Positions 49,165-62,507 of a stretch of DNA of 64,000 bases are shown in pieces. The translations under genes were made by a program, and so were the position numbers. The notes below the pieces were generated by a model. The model ran no database searches, was not told where the DNA came from, and saw only the letters and a program-made list of their open reading frames with translations. This DNA comes from Dasyornis broadbenti (lineage: Eukaryota > Chordata > Aves > Passeriformes > Dasyornithidae): the NCBI GenBank assembly GCA_013397935.1, contig VZRN01001786.1, forward strand, positions 1 through 64,000, given 5' to 3'. Each line of letters starts with the position of its first letter. Within the stretch, counting starts at the first letter, position 1.

Positions 49165-52100
49165 ATGGCAGGTAAGTTCATCCAACCTGATGGCTCCAGA
49201 CATCACTCTTCCAATCCAGATGAGCAATATTTGCTGAGGAAACGAGATAAATTTATATCTAGCTGCTCTCTCAGCAACTTAGCCTTTTTGGGTTAAATGT
49301 ATTTATGGGTTATTCTACTAGAACTGATTTTCTTTTTTCTTTTATTATCATGGGTCTTGAAACTATTTTTTTTCCAGTAACACAGAAAAGTAAAGTAAGA
49401 AAATATTTTTTTATCATATCAATAAACTGCTCTATTCAGTGCTTCTGCAGCCATTTAATCACTGCTGGCTAGTGACTGGGGCATCAAACTGCTGCAAGGA
49501 AATCTCAGGCTCTAAGAACAAATTAAGTCTGGCCTCAGACAGGTCACTTGGTGGCCTCTGGGCTCCCAAGAGGGGCTATGTCAGCCTGAGTGCTGCTTGT
49601 CTGTATGGGATTGCACTCACTGTCCGCACTTGACTGGCATCAAGCTTTACTGTGCTCTTGCCCCATATATAGAACTTTTTTTTCTGATCTCCTGCATATA
49701 TTCCCTAGAAGTGCCTGTGTAACCATGATCTTTGCAAGACAAACCAAACTATTAATGCAGCAAATCATTAGAGCAAACCAATGCTATCAACTGCCTTCTT
49801 TATCTTTCCTGCTTTTCCACACTTCCCCTCTTCCTCTGTTGGACATTGTTGTCTTTGCCTGTGACATTCCACTCTGAAAATCTTTAGCAGCATTGTTTAG
49901 GTCCTTAAACATCAGAATCTCACTAATGTAAAGCCCATGGCTGGGTTGCCATTAAATCCTCTATACATGACATTTTTATTTGCAGATGTGCAAAATGCTC
50001 TCAGTTTCCTGCACCCTGCACAGCTCACAACATGTGGTGCTCCCTGCTCCACAGAGCCTAGGCATTCAGAATAAACACGGATAAAGGGCAGCAATGCAAA
50101 CTGACTCCTTTTCAAACCTTGACTCCAAGTGCCCTTCAGAAACACCTTCTAAGTCACTCTTAAATTAGAGGACTTGATATTAGGAATGATGCTTTCTGTA
50201 GGTCCCTTTCAATTAAGCATGTTTAAGTTAGGAAAATGAAGTGATGATGCAAGCAACACGCTTTCTAGGCATTTTACATCATGTGACTCAAACACCACAC
50301 TCCTGCCAAGGGAATTTTTGTTTCCAGGTGACACATCTGAAGCAAGACCCTTAACTAAAAACACACACACATGCTTATGCTCACAGACTGCGGGAAAGTC
50401 TCTTGCTCCAGGCCTTTACTGCAGCCTGGGAAATGCACATTTCTTCCACAAAGCTGAAATATTAGTACAATTATGCCTTTATCAAGCCTTCACAGAATAT
50501 AACCCTGAGCTGCAAACGCAGCAGAAAACTCAAATTTCACCCTCTCTATTATTATAGTACAACCCTATGGATTCTCTCAGATATGAGCCTCTTTCTTGGT
50601 TCAGTGAAATGATGGAAATGTTGCTTACAGCACCACTATTCTGCAGAGGGTTAACAACCTCTAGTCAAAACAGGAAGTTTTCTTCACCTAAAACTCCTCT
50701 GGAATATCATACTGGGAAAGGGCACTTTCCAAACATGTTTCCATAGGGGAATCTGGGGGTTTTTTGCTTTGTTTTTGTTTGTTGTTGTGGGGTTTTTTTA
50801 ATTTATCAAGGAAAGAGAAAGCGTGAAGCTTTTGTAATTCTGATCTTCAGTGCCCCATTTTTGACATTGGGCAACCTATCATGATACAATAGAGCAACCC
50901 ATAGCACTGCCTCGAGATATGCCACTCCTTTGCTTGTAATCTTTTTCCAACAGAGTGTGAAATAGCACCCAGCTTCAAGCGACAAGATTGTTAATTAATT
51001 GCGATACAAGATATGTGAGAAGATAACAAACAAGTTCCACACTTGTAACGTTCTAGTCATCATCTGTCAGGCAGTGTTTCCAGAATCAGCCTTGCACCTG
51101 CTAATGAGAGTTTTAATACTTCTTTCTGTAAATCTGCAAAACATTCTGGGAACTCAAGATGACCAAGAAAAAGAGCAGGAACATGAGGAATAGAACAGTC
51201 TCTTCAGACTTTAACAACATTTTATCTAAACACAAAAGATTTTGATTTTTTGTTTAAATCAAAGATGAATTCTCTGAATTTTGAATGTTTTTTCTCTTTC
51301 TAAAAGAACCCTACAGAAAAGATATTTTAGCTGTTCATCTAACTCCCTGGCTTTTTTTTTCAATTTTTAGTAACATTTTTCTTTTTTCCTATAGCACATA
51401 ATGCCAGCTATATACAATAAAAGTAGCGCATTAGACACAATGAAAAGGTGTACAAGTATGAAGGAAAATGTTTTTAATTAACATGTCTTGTATCCTTCTA
51501 GCCCTAAAAATAGGAAAAGTCAACTGGCAATCCAAACTAAATAAAGCTGCACACCGCACCTCTGATTACAGCAGCACAGAAGTAATCTTGAGGAGAGGGC
51601 AACCCTTCAATATCTCTCTGAACCTCAAAACAACAGTGCAATCTTGGGATGACTTCACCTTTATTGCAAGCACAGGTAATCTCCCCATGACACTCATCTC
51701 GTATCCAGGTTATTCCAGCTCCAAAATACTTGTGCCTTACAGGTCTATGTGGCCCATTCTCGAAACACTAAGCTTTGTCCTGTTTCACTGAGGATTCATT
51801 GTCCTTTTAGGCTTAGGAGTTACCATTTTAAAGTTTGATCTATAACTCAAGGCAGGAGAGAGTTAAGGTAATAATTAAAAGAAAGGCAGAAGCCATCCTC
51901 ATTCCAAAAACAAGGCTGTGTCTCTGCTGCACAGGACATCCCTGCAAGACTGCACGTTATCTTCATTCTGGTCCCTGAACATATTGCACCTGTATCTCTT
52001 ATAAACCACCATCCCCAGTTCATCCATTCTCTCTGGCAGGACCATCTCCAGCAGAATCCCAGCACACCAAGGCCATATTTACCCTTTCTGAGGAGGGTGC

Positions 52101-55100
52101 CAGTGGCTGGAGTGCAACCCAAGAGCCCAGTGAGCCTCGCTGCCTGAACTTCACCATCCTCAGCCCTGCCGATGCTGTCATTGGACGATACACACTCAAA
52201 CTTCAGATCCTTGCTGGGAATAAGGTCTTTTCCAAAGTCCTGGGCCAGTTTGTGCTACTCTTCAATCCCTGGTGCCCAGGTACGCTCTGATGTCTCACAT
52301 CCTTCAAATAATTCATTGTATCAGTTAGGAAATCTGGGTGTCACAGTAAAGTCTGTACCTGACAGTCACAGCTACAGAAAGTTGGGGTTTTTTGCTCGAC
52401 ATCAAGGATCAAGTTTTACTCCGTTCTTCAATGCTGCAAGGCATCAAAGACCCAGATTCTTGCTTGTAGGATAAGAAATCAGAGGCAGTAAACATTCCAA
52501 CTATTCATTCTAGAATTTTTTTTCCTCTGATTCTTGCATTTAGTTGTAAAACAAGCAACATGTACGAGTAAGACTGAGCTTAGTGCAGGGACAGGAACAC
52601 AGTCAACTCTCCGAAAGGAATTTCATGCTTATTTTACTCACTCTCTAAACGATTACAGAGGTGTAGCAGAGAGTCCTAAGCCTGAACGCATGGGCAATCT
52701 CACCTGTTCCCAAAACCTGACCTCTATTTGAGTTTTTCAGTTACAGCAAAACAATTTCCTTCCAGTCATCATGTCTCGTTCTGCTTGTAGATGATGATGT
52801 CTACATGGCTGATGAAAAGGAGCGACAGGAGTATGTTCTGAATGACAGTGGAATCATATTTCAGGGACTGGAAAAAGATATTCAACAAGAAGCTTGGAAC
52901 TACGGACAGGTAAACAATATCACTTCTTCTAGAACTTTCAAAATAAGAATAGTGGGTAAACAAGCTCTTGAGGAGAAAAAGACCATTATCTCATAGTATA
53001 GAAGTTAAATATTCATCACTCCCTTCAGATTTTCTTGCAGATATATATCTCACTTATCAATATATAACAGCAGCATCAGGATTGTTTTCCTTGTCTGGCA
53101 TGTGCTAATACAGAAATAAAAGAAACAAAGCATAATTTTAGTTTTCCTTTGTCTATTATATGAACTGGTAAAACTGTACTTGTTTTTTGACCCTTGTAGA
53201 GTGCAAAGAAAGCCACTGGGTACCGCAAAGCCAGCGCATGTAAATATTTACACAATCTGTTCAGTAATGGGGCAGAAAACACTAAAAGGATATCCCAAAT
53301 CTACTCAACTGAAACAACTCCAGCTGGAATTTTGAAAATGAGTTTGGCCCTCCTTGTCCGACTGCTGCAAACAGTCTGAACTGCAGCATCTCCGGTCACG
53401 CAGCCATCACGCAGCTCCCCAGGCCAGCCAAAGCCATTGCTGGCCACTTCATGCCCTCCAACTGCACTAGCATTTGCAGACAGCATTTCTATTCATCCTC
53501 CTAATCCCTGTGGCTGCTTTTACACTAATGAAGCAAGGCCAGAGTTCCTTTCTGTCTCAGAGGTCAAAGACCATCCTTGCCTGGCCACATCCAGCCGAGC
53601 ACTTGGGCATTCCCTGGGCCCACCGCAGTGTCTCTGTGACACTAATCCACAATAATTATTGCTGTGGGTTTCTTTCAGTTCAGATCACCTGATGTGAGGT
53701 GGAAGCAGCCCATGAGAGGAAAGCTTGCATAACAGAAGGGTACCTGAAGGGGCATGGCAGGATGTGGGAGGGTGTGACCCCTGCCAAGCCCAATCCGCAC
53801 TGGTCTTGTCTGTGCCACCAGGCCACGTAATGTCCTCGTGAATGCCAGTGGCCATGGCCCCAAACTGTGCTCACAGATATCTTTAAAACACTATGGAGAA
53901 TTGGCAGCCTAATGCTTATGTTTTCTTCTTGGCCTGATTTTCCTTAACAGTACAGAAAATGCCTCTATTCCCAATATCTTCCTATCACGGTAGGGGAAGG
54001 AAAATAGATGGGCAGTTTATCCTCGGGTTTACTTATGAAATTAGCCTTTAATATATTGCTTGTTTCGATTCCAGTTTGAGGAGGACATCCTTGATATCTC
54101 TCTGGCTGTACTGGATCGGAGCCTGAACCACCGCCAGGATCCAGCTGTGGATGTGTCCAACCGTAACAGCCCTGTCTACGTGAGCAGGGTTATCAGTGCC
54201 ATGGTAAAGTGATCCAACAGTCACAGATGTAAATGCACCTTCCAACAAAACCTCAATTCACACTCATGCTTGAGTGTGAATTCCTCAATCGTTTATAGGT
54301 GTAGCTAAGCAGAAAATAGCTACAAAACAGGTAAAATGGAGATTTATGAGTTTGCTCATGACTGAAGGAATGTTTCCAAGAACTTCTGAGGAACATCAAA
54401 CCTCAGATGTATTTTCCTAACAGATTTTCAGTCCGTTAGATCTTTTCACTAATTTGAAAAGCCTTTGTCTATTCTGAAATCACTTGCTAAGTTTTTCAAA
54501 CACCAAGAGAAGCATGTGATATTTTGGAAAACCAGTGCTGGTATGGCTGCATTTAATGTCTGAATTTAGCATTCCTCACTTAAGGGATATTTCCTGCAAC
54601 AAACAGTTACAGCTTCTCAGTACACACCCATCCTCACAAACACATAAATGCACAACTAGGCAGCTGAAAAGTTTTCATTATATAAGTAATACGTCTCACC
54701 ACATTCCTTTGCTGAGATTCCTCCTTTATAGCTGCGATATTTTCCAGTCCTTTAGACAGCACTCAACTTAGACATTCTCAGCTTCAACATAAAGTAAATA
54801 AATCTACTCAGATGTACAAAATTACTAAAAGTATGAATACTCAAGGAGGAAACAAATTAAAAAGAACTTACTGCATCCTGTACCACCCCACATGACACTT
54901 AAATATGGCTCTACAATGGATGTGCACAAATATATGCAACCACATCTAACAAGTTTGGGCAAGCAGTAAGTAATATCTGCACATTTGCAACAAATGCACA
55001 TTCAGAGAAAAGATGGACTTTTCAAGGCTTCCATGTAAATCACTTGAGAATGTGAATTGAATGCACACTCCAACAGTGTAATGACACACAAGGAGGTGAG

Positions 55101-58100
55101 ACCAATAGATGAAACAGAGACAATGTAAACAGGTGTCAGTCAGTACATTTGGGACCACTTGTACTGAAAACAAGGCAGTTTTGAATCACAGACTACAATC
55201 TGATCCAATTGTGACACTTGAGCAGACAAAATTCTATCTAAGATTCAAATACTCTGTCCCACCACCGAGTCAATGAGAAGAGTGGTACACACAGGGTCAC
55301 TTCTAACTACTTCCCTCTCTCTTTTCCTGTAAATACTTTAATTCTCTGATGAGAAGGACTTTTTCAGGTTAACAGCAATGATGAAAAAGGAGTAGTGGAA
55401 GGGAAGTGGAGTGGGAAGTACCGCTCAGGAACAAACCCCCTGCGATGGAGCGGGAGTGTGACCATCCTTCGGAAGTGGTACCGGGCCAGGTACAGACCCG
55501 TCCGCTATGGCCAGTGCTGGGTCTTTGCAGGAGTCACATGCACAGGTACACAGGGAGGGGTGGAAATGACACCACAGCGGCAGCTCACTACGAGTTCTGC
55601 AGTTTGAACTTTGGGACAATAATGTTGAAGCTGTTTCAGCTTTGACAGGGAGAGTGAAGAACCTCTGCTCTCCATGTATGAAGGGTTAATCTCTTCAGTT
55701 TGCAAAAATGCATGCCAGCTTTGTGAGTAATCAAACAAAAATCAAAGGGGTTTTCCAGGCTGGGCTGGTGAAAAGAGAAAGGCTTCCTGTTTCAAAGCTA
55801 GGATTGAAAGAAAACCAGCGCTCCTTTAAGTCCATCTCCTCACAGTGCCAGTTTTCTACTGCTGTGTCTTACCTGTTGGTGACACAAAAGCAAGTCCCAC
55901 TTCTGAGGACCTGTAAAGGGAGCTGCAAGTCAGGAAAAGCATTTCATCCTAGCACTATCCAGTCATAGCTGCTCTGAGACACAAGAGCCTCTTAGGGGAA
56001 AATACAAAGGAAAATTGAGAAGTATATCTCTATAAGACGAAAAAGAAGCAAGTAACAGAGGAACAAACAAAGAGAAAATGGGAGAGAGAACAGGATGAAG
56101 AGTCAAATATTAAAATAAATGGGTGAATCTAACTCTTATTGAAAAGGACATGACAGTGAAAGTGTCTTCTAAGCAATTTTACACAATGACTGTGACTTGC
56201 ATCATATCTGGAGGGCGGTTTCTGAGGGTGTGTTTCACCACTGAAAACATACACTAGACTGTTTGACCAAGAAAAACATTTCCTAAATGTCTGTAAAATA
56301 GCTGTACAGAACTTTTATGGTATTCTATATTGCAGTACTGAGATGCTTGGGAATACCTACTCGTGTTATTACAAACTTCAACTCTGCCCATGACAAGAAT
56401 CTAAATCTGAGTATTGATAAGTACATTGATGTGTCTGGAAAGACCCTGAAATTGACTGAAGACAGTGTGTGGTAAATATACATATTTCTTTAATATTTCT
56501 TCCATTATATTCCCCACTAATTAAAAGATCTAGAATCATGCTCCTGAAAAACCACCCCAACCTCATGTTCCCAGTGATATAAAACTTCATACCAGACCTT
56601 TGGCTTTTTGTTCTGGAATGTCCAGTATTGAATTATTGACTCTGTTATTAATTATTTTCCTTTAAACATTTCTTTTTCATGACACCAACATTTTTCTGAG
56701 ATCTAAACATAAAAAGCTGGCAAAAAAGGGGAAAGAGGTAATCATGTAAGGCGTACAGCAGCTGCTCTCTCCACAGAGGAGCTTTCATTCACTCAGTTAG
56801 GATTATTTCCTGCATTGTATGAATCAGATATTCTGCATTCTACCTCCCTTACAGGAATTTCCATGTCTGGAATGAAAGCTGGTTCATTAGAAGAGATCTT
56901 GGCTCTTTTTATGATGGATGGCAGGTTCTGGATGCAACACCCCAGGAAAAAAGCAAAGGTAACGCTGTTGTAAATAGAAAAAACCTGTAGATAGTGTTAC
57001 TCCTAAAGATCACCACGGAAATTTCAGGACAATTCTCTTCTATATATTCCCTGTAGATGTAGCATTAATTTGGGTGCACAAGAAAAGCAATACCCACATC
57101 AGTCTCCAGCAGGGAGCTTTTCTGTCAGCCTCTGGATTGCTGACCAGCATAACAATTCTTCCTTTTTGTAATTTTGATTCTCTGCCTCCACAAAAGCCAG
57201 CACATCTTAAGTTCATTTATCTCACCTTTGCTTGTCTTAGCTCCTCACATCACACAGTCCCATTCCCCACTACCAGGTTTAACAAATTTAGTCCCCTGGT
57301 TCTTCTCAGGGCACACAGAGCACTGTTGATTCCCATCTCTTAATTCTGACTGTACTTCTGACTCGGCTCACATCCCTCACATCCTCTCCTCTCCTTTCAC
57401 CTGACAGCTTTGCATGCAGCCTTGCAGCCTTTGGAGGGTGAGAACATTTATCACAGCACACATCATAAGAAGCTTTAGCTCTCCTTAACAACCTCCTCTG
57501 CAATCCCATCTTTTGACATAAAGTGCATGTGGGATCTCTGGAAATGCTGTTACCGTATTACACAGACATGAAAACACTGCACTTGACCCAAATGTGTCTT
57601 TGGAGTGGCTGCCTCTCCCTCTTGCTGTCAACATGAGGATTTATGTTGTTTAACTTCTCCCAAATGCGTGTTTGCAGTGGCTGCCTCTCCCTCTTGCTGT
57701 CAACATGAGGATTTATGTTGTTTAACTTCCCCCTCTCTAATACAGGAATATATCAGTGTGGTCCTGCCTCCACCAGAGCCATTAAAGAAGGGGATGTGAA
57801 CCTGGATTACGACAGCCCATTTGTGTTTGCAGCAGTGAATGCTGACTGTGTTACTTGGATTCGCTATAGCAAGAAAAGAAAAGAGAGAATTTATTCTGAT
57901 ACCAGGAAGATTGGAAAATTTATCAGCACCAAAGCAGTGGGCACCAACTCCCGTGTGGATGTCACTGCTAATTACAAATATCCAGAAGGTAAATTCTTTA
58001 TTACAGTAGTTTTGCCACTGATGATCAGATGTGAAAAGAATAAGGCCTTTTTTGGACTGAGCACTGAGCTCGTTTCTTTATTTCTTCTACAGCCAAGTAT

Positions 58101-61100
58101 TTGTGAATTTTCAAAGTCTTAGGGCTCCTTATCAGCTGATATTGACTCAATATGGCCTTTGGGGCCCTTGGGGAAATACTAATGTATTCAATACAAAGTC
58201 AAAGCCCCCTCTGTAAAACATTCTGTCCCAGTTTGCTTTTGTGACAAAATTCACATTAAGGTTAGACGTCACTTTCTCCTCTTGAGTATCTTTGTCCTTC
58301 TCAGCTTCCCTAAATTTCTGAGATCACTCATGGCTCCACTGCACGATATCCACAATGCACAAGATCTCTGACCATGGTATCTTTCAAAGCAGGATCCTTG
58401 AAAGAAAGGCAGGTGTACAAGAAAGCACTGAAGATACTTGGTGTGAGAAGACCTGGAAAAAGAACCAAAATTCCAAGACCCAGAAGACGATTTTCAAGGG
58501 CACAGCCTGCACAACCTCCCACTATCTCAGGGAAGCTGATCCTTGATGCATCTCCTGTAATTGGCCAGGATATCCTTCTTACCTTGACACTCAGAAACTT
58601 GATCTCAGACATCAAGACAATAAAGGTTAAACTGAAGGCTTCAGCCATTCTCTACACCAGAAAACCCAAGGCAGAGATTTTGCAGATGCATAGGTCTATT
58701 AAACTTGGATCTGAAGAAGGTAATTTTAATTTTAATACAGCTTTTATTACAGGAAAAGACATAGTTTTGGCTTGTGGTCATATCACATGGAAACAAAGAA
58801 TGGTTTAAGAAGTGTATGACCTGGAAACAGTTGGAGGTCAAGGCTATTCAGGGGAAAAGAAACACCCATATTTGCCCTGTCTTAAGCATTGCTTTTGGGC
58901 ACTGACAAAAAGGAGACTGAGCAGGGTGACCTTTTTTCTGACCCAGCACAGCCACTTCTGGTGCTACATTATGACCTTTTTTGCTAAGAGAGAACAACTG
59001 AGAGACACACACTGGAGATTAGTGAGCTGCCAGCTCCCCACAAGCAAAGTAAAACGACAGATTAAAGGGGGCAAGACAAGCCTAGGACTTTCACAGCAGC
59101 ACAGCAACCACTGCAGGAAGAGCTGTGCCACCTGCAGAGAGTGGTCTCTGCCCTGCTTTTATAGGGATAGTGCTGAAAAATGAGACATGTAGCACAGATG
59201 AATAGATGAACTACCCTCTCAAACTAATACATAACACTTTAAACTATTTTCCTCATTCCAGCAGTAGAAAAGCTCTTTTTCTCAGTGTACTGATTTCCAT
59301 TCTCTTCCTCACTGGCACAGACTCCCTGCTTGTGCACCCTCTGCAAGGCAGAGGCTGAACAGCTGCATCTGCAAGGGCATTTAAACCAACTCACTTCCTC
59401 ACTTCTGCCCTCTTTGCAAGGAAGGAGCAATGCCCAGCATGGAAAAAAAAACACCAGCAGGGATTGCCACATATATCCATCCTCAGGTCTGTCCAGCTAC
59501 CAAACTGTACCTGATCATTTAGTGTTTTATGTAAATGTAAGTAGAAGTCACCCATGAGCATCATTCCTGTCTATTGGTGTCAACACTCACAAATGTGCAG
59601 CCGGAGGGTGGTAGAGTATTTCTCCTTAAAACACAGGAATCTTGCAGATAGCTGGCACTCAGAAAAAAAGGAGGGAAATTTTGTTTCCATTTCCATTCCA
59701 GTGAAAGAGATTTCTTTCAAGATCTCCTATTCCCAGTATAAAAGCTATCTGATGGATGACAGGAAGATCCTAGTCACTGCTGTGTGCCAAATCAAACGTG
59801 GAGCCTCGCTTCTAGTTGAGAAGGATATTGTACTTCAGGATCCTTTTCTCACCATCAAGGTAAAAGCTAGTCCCCTCTGTGACCCTTGAGAGATGTGTGG
59901 AGAAGAAGCAACTGGAATTCCTACTCTGTCTATTCCTCATGGGAAGGAACATGGAAAGTGAAATCACATCTGAGGGTGACTGGATCTTGTTGCTGTAGTA
60001 ATAGGCCATATGACACAAGTGAAATGAAATACACTAAAAAAAAGCAAATCTTCCCATGGCATAGCTCTGCTGTGATATTCTTGCCAGTGCTTGTTAAGAT
60101 GGCACAGAAAAAGTTCTCAGTTATAAGGAAAGTTTACCTATGGAGGGACAGGCAGAAGAACACAGACAGACAAAGAAATCTCATCCATATTTAGCCTCCG
60201 CTTTTGTTAGAAAAGTCTAATCAATAGATTTCAGTTTATTTAGGAAGACTGACTTTTACCAAAGACATCTTAACTGACCAGCTGATGATGCCCAGGGTCT
60301 GAGTCTCTCTATTACCAATATTCAAAGAAAGTTCTTTAACTGTATCAGGATAAATGTCACTTTTCACCTTCTGCAACACTTTCCAAGCCATTAATTAGAA
60401 CTGGAGGCTTTTTCTTCCCTGCTTTTGACTGACAAAATTGACAAATGCTGTACAACGAATAAAAAGCAGTTGTTAGTCTACAGGAAAGATCCCGCACTAT
60501 GTTTGTCCAGGGACAGTCCTGGGTTTGTATGGCCCATCACATCCACATAAATGAGCTGAACTGGTTTTGGACAGCACATTTAAATGCTGTATCACACATG
60601 GGATGAAATGCTCTCTGCTCATCTTACTGTAAATTATATAGAGGGAATATGGTAATTTGCAGAGTCTTTCAGAGCCTCCAGTCTAGATTAGCTGCCCCAA
60701 ACCATTCTGTCAGTAGGATAAAAGAAAAGCAAGGTCACACACAGGAATAAAAATTGTGGATTTTTGCAGGTCCAGCAATTTCAGAATAGCGAGTTCTAGT
60801 GAGACTTTGTAAAAAGTCTGTGTGCTGTGCCATGCAAATAACAGTCAGTTTATGTAGGGCAGGCACCTGGATTTAATTACTTCAATTCAGTGATTAAGTT
60901 TTAAGAAGCATTTATGTTTCTGTTGATTGAAACTTCTCTATAAACATGGAGACAGTAATAGACAAATGCAATTAGGCATTTGCTTGATTGTGTTAACTAA
61001 TATTACATTATCTACAAAGACAACCAGATATGCCAATTTCACATTATCTCAGCCAAAATAAGGTAATGAATGTGTTTATTTGCTAATTTGCATCCTTTTC

Positions 61101-62134
61101 CCTGAGACATCACAATTCACCTGTCTCACACCTTGCATGTTCTCCAATCCTAAACCTTTCATTTAGCCTAGTTAAAGCTAATTTAACTTAAGATGTCTCC
61201 AGTAGTTAGCCACCTATGCCAAGCTAATACTTACATTCTCATCCTGTCCTCACTCTGACAAGTATCATATACTGTTCTATACATAAAAGCATGCACTGAA
61301 CTAGTTTTAAAAGGGACTAAATGGTAGATTCTACGGCAGTTTGCTGTTTCTTAGCCGCAGTGGATGGCCCATTCAAGGCTGAACTCTGTTGCCCAAAAAT
61401 ATGCATGTGAACTAATTCCTGGCTCCTTCCTGTCCAGGTGGTCTTAAGAGGGTAAGTGGTTTGCAATGAGAATGAAGAGAGAAAAGCACAAGGAAGATGT
61501 GAGATGAAAATGCTGTGGCTAAGCAGAATATTTCCTCTCTGTAGGTCCTTGGTCCAACAGTGGTTCACAAGGCTGCCAATGTGGAGGTCACATTTACCAA
61601 TCCTCTGTCTGATGTGGTGACAGACTGTGTCCTGAAAGCTGAAGGCAGTGGTCTGCTCAAAGAACAACTCCGAATCCAGTATGTAAATGCTTCTGGCTGG
61701 TCACTTGTTCACTTTGGTGGAAAATCTGGAATACCAGTGGGGTTTTTAAAATGATTCTGTCAACCTTGTGACTTTCTCTTGCACCAACCTTGGACAAAAT
61801 GCCATCACGTTAGTACTCTCCATATAGCAGATGGAGTTTTTTACACCACTTTTGTCAAACTTTGAATTACACAATGCTCAGGGAGTGCAGAGATGGCATA
61901 CAGACTTAAATCTGGGTACTCAGAAGAATATATAGCAAGAATTTTTCAGCTGCTTTAACTTACAAATGCATTCTCTCTTTTAGTGTGGAAAGGATGGCCC
62001 CCATGGAGACTTCAACAGTCCAATTTGAAATCATTCCCTACAGGAGTGGCACCAGGCAGCTTCAGGTGCACTTGGTTTGCACCCACTTTGCAGACATTAA
62101 GGGATTTGTGATGCTTGATGTGGCTCCTGCTTAG
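49165..62134 (+). CDS. TGM6: protein-glutamine gamma-glutamyltransferase, TGM6-like (13 exons, 699 aa)
   Basis: A predicted calcium-dependent protein cross-linking enzyme; human TGM6 is the neuronal transglutaminase. Exons: 49165-49171, 51502-51675, 52040-52279, 52791-52909, 54075-54203, 55368-55545, 56336-56471, 56855-56958, 57746-57988, 58393-58719, 59702-59859, 61545-61678, 61984-62134. All junctions are GT-AG with intact frame. The triad is Cys273 (YGQCWVF), His331 (HVWNESW), Asp354 (WQVLDATPQE). The start MAALKIGKVNWQ, and ERQEYVLNDSGIIF, VYVSRVISAMVNSNDEKG, ASAILYTRKPKAEIL and DIKGFVML, match TGM6 best. The linker before barrel 1 (residues 462-479) is strongly basic, with 10 Arg/Lys in 18 positions. 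The calcium motif reads HDKNLNLS, with Asn304 replacing the usual Asp. The exon 10 acceptor (TTTCAAAGCAG) has a weak pyrimidine tract. The position after TGM3 in the same orientation matches the human order. Exon 1 rests on phase and the upstream TATA box. Confidence 0.88.
57587..57730. repeat. 72-bp tandem duplication just upstream of exon 9 of the TGM6-like gene
   Basis: Two copies of a 72-base unit (57587-57658 and 57659-57730) are almost identical, sharing for example CTCTTGCTGTCAACATGAGG. The second copy ends about 15 bases before the exon 9 acceptor (exon starts 57746), so the likely branch-point region is present twice. The high identity indicates a recent event. Confidence 0.95.
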
Positions 62135-62238
62135 TGATAAAACCTGTACAACAGTTCAGTTTTGCCTGTTTATGAGGCTGGTGCAGTGTTCATACATTAT
62201 TATGATGGGGAGCACAGAAATGCAGATTACTCAGCCAA

Positions 62239-62244
62239 AATAAA
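62239..62244 (+). terminator. poly(A) signal of the TGM6-like gene
   Basis: AATAAA lies 104 bases after the TAG stop (62132-62134). A second AATAAA at 62268-62273 could be an alternative signal. Confidence 0.7.
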
Positions 62245-62507
62245 GTTTTGTAATAAGAACGGAAACTAATAAAAAGGTACTACATAATATACTGTAAAGA
62301 CAGTGTCACCTTTTTCATTCCCTAGCCTGTTTTATGGGCCTTCACACACACAATTACTAGTGGAAATCGTTATATAATTTAACTTGAAGGAGAGCATCAA
62401 GTGTGATGCTTTTCAGCATTAAGAGCCTGTAGCAATAATAGCAGCAGGATTTCCAAGGAACATAATTTAAAATCATTGGTTTTATAAGCTTCATGGAGTG
62501 CAATTTA

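Noticed and set aside
57605..57799. Plus-strand open frame with a duplicated Cys-rich peptide
   Set aside because: It is the translation of the 72-bp intronic duplication running into exon 9 in the wrong frame.
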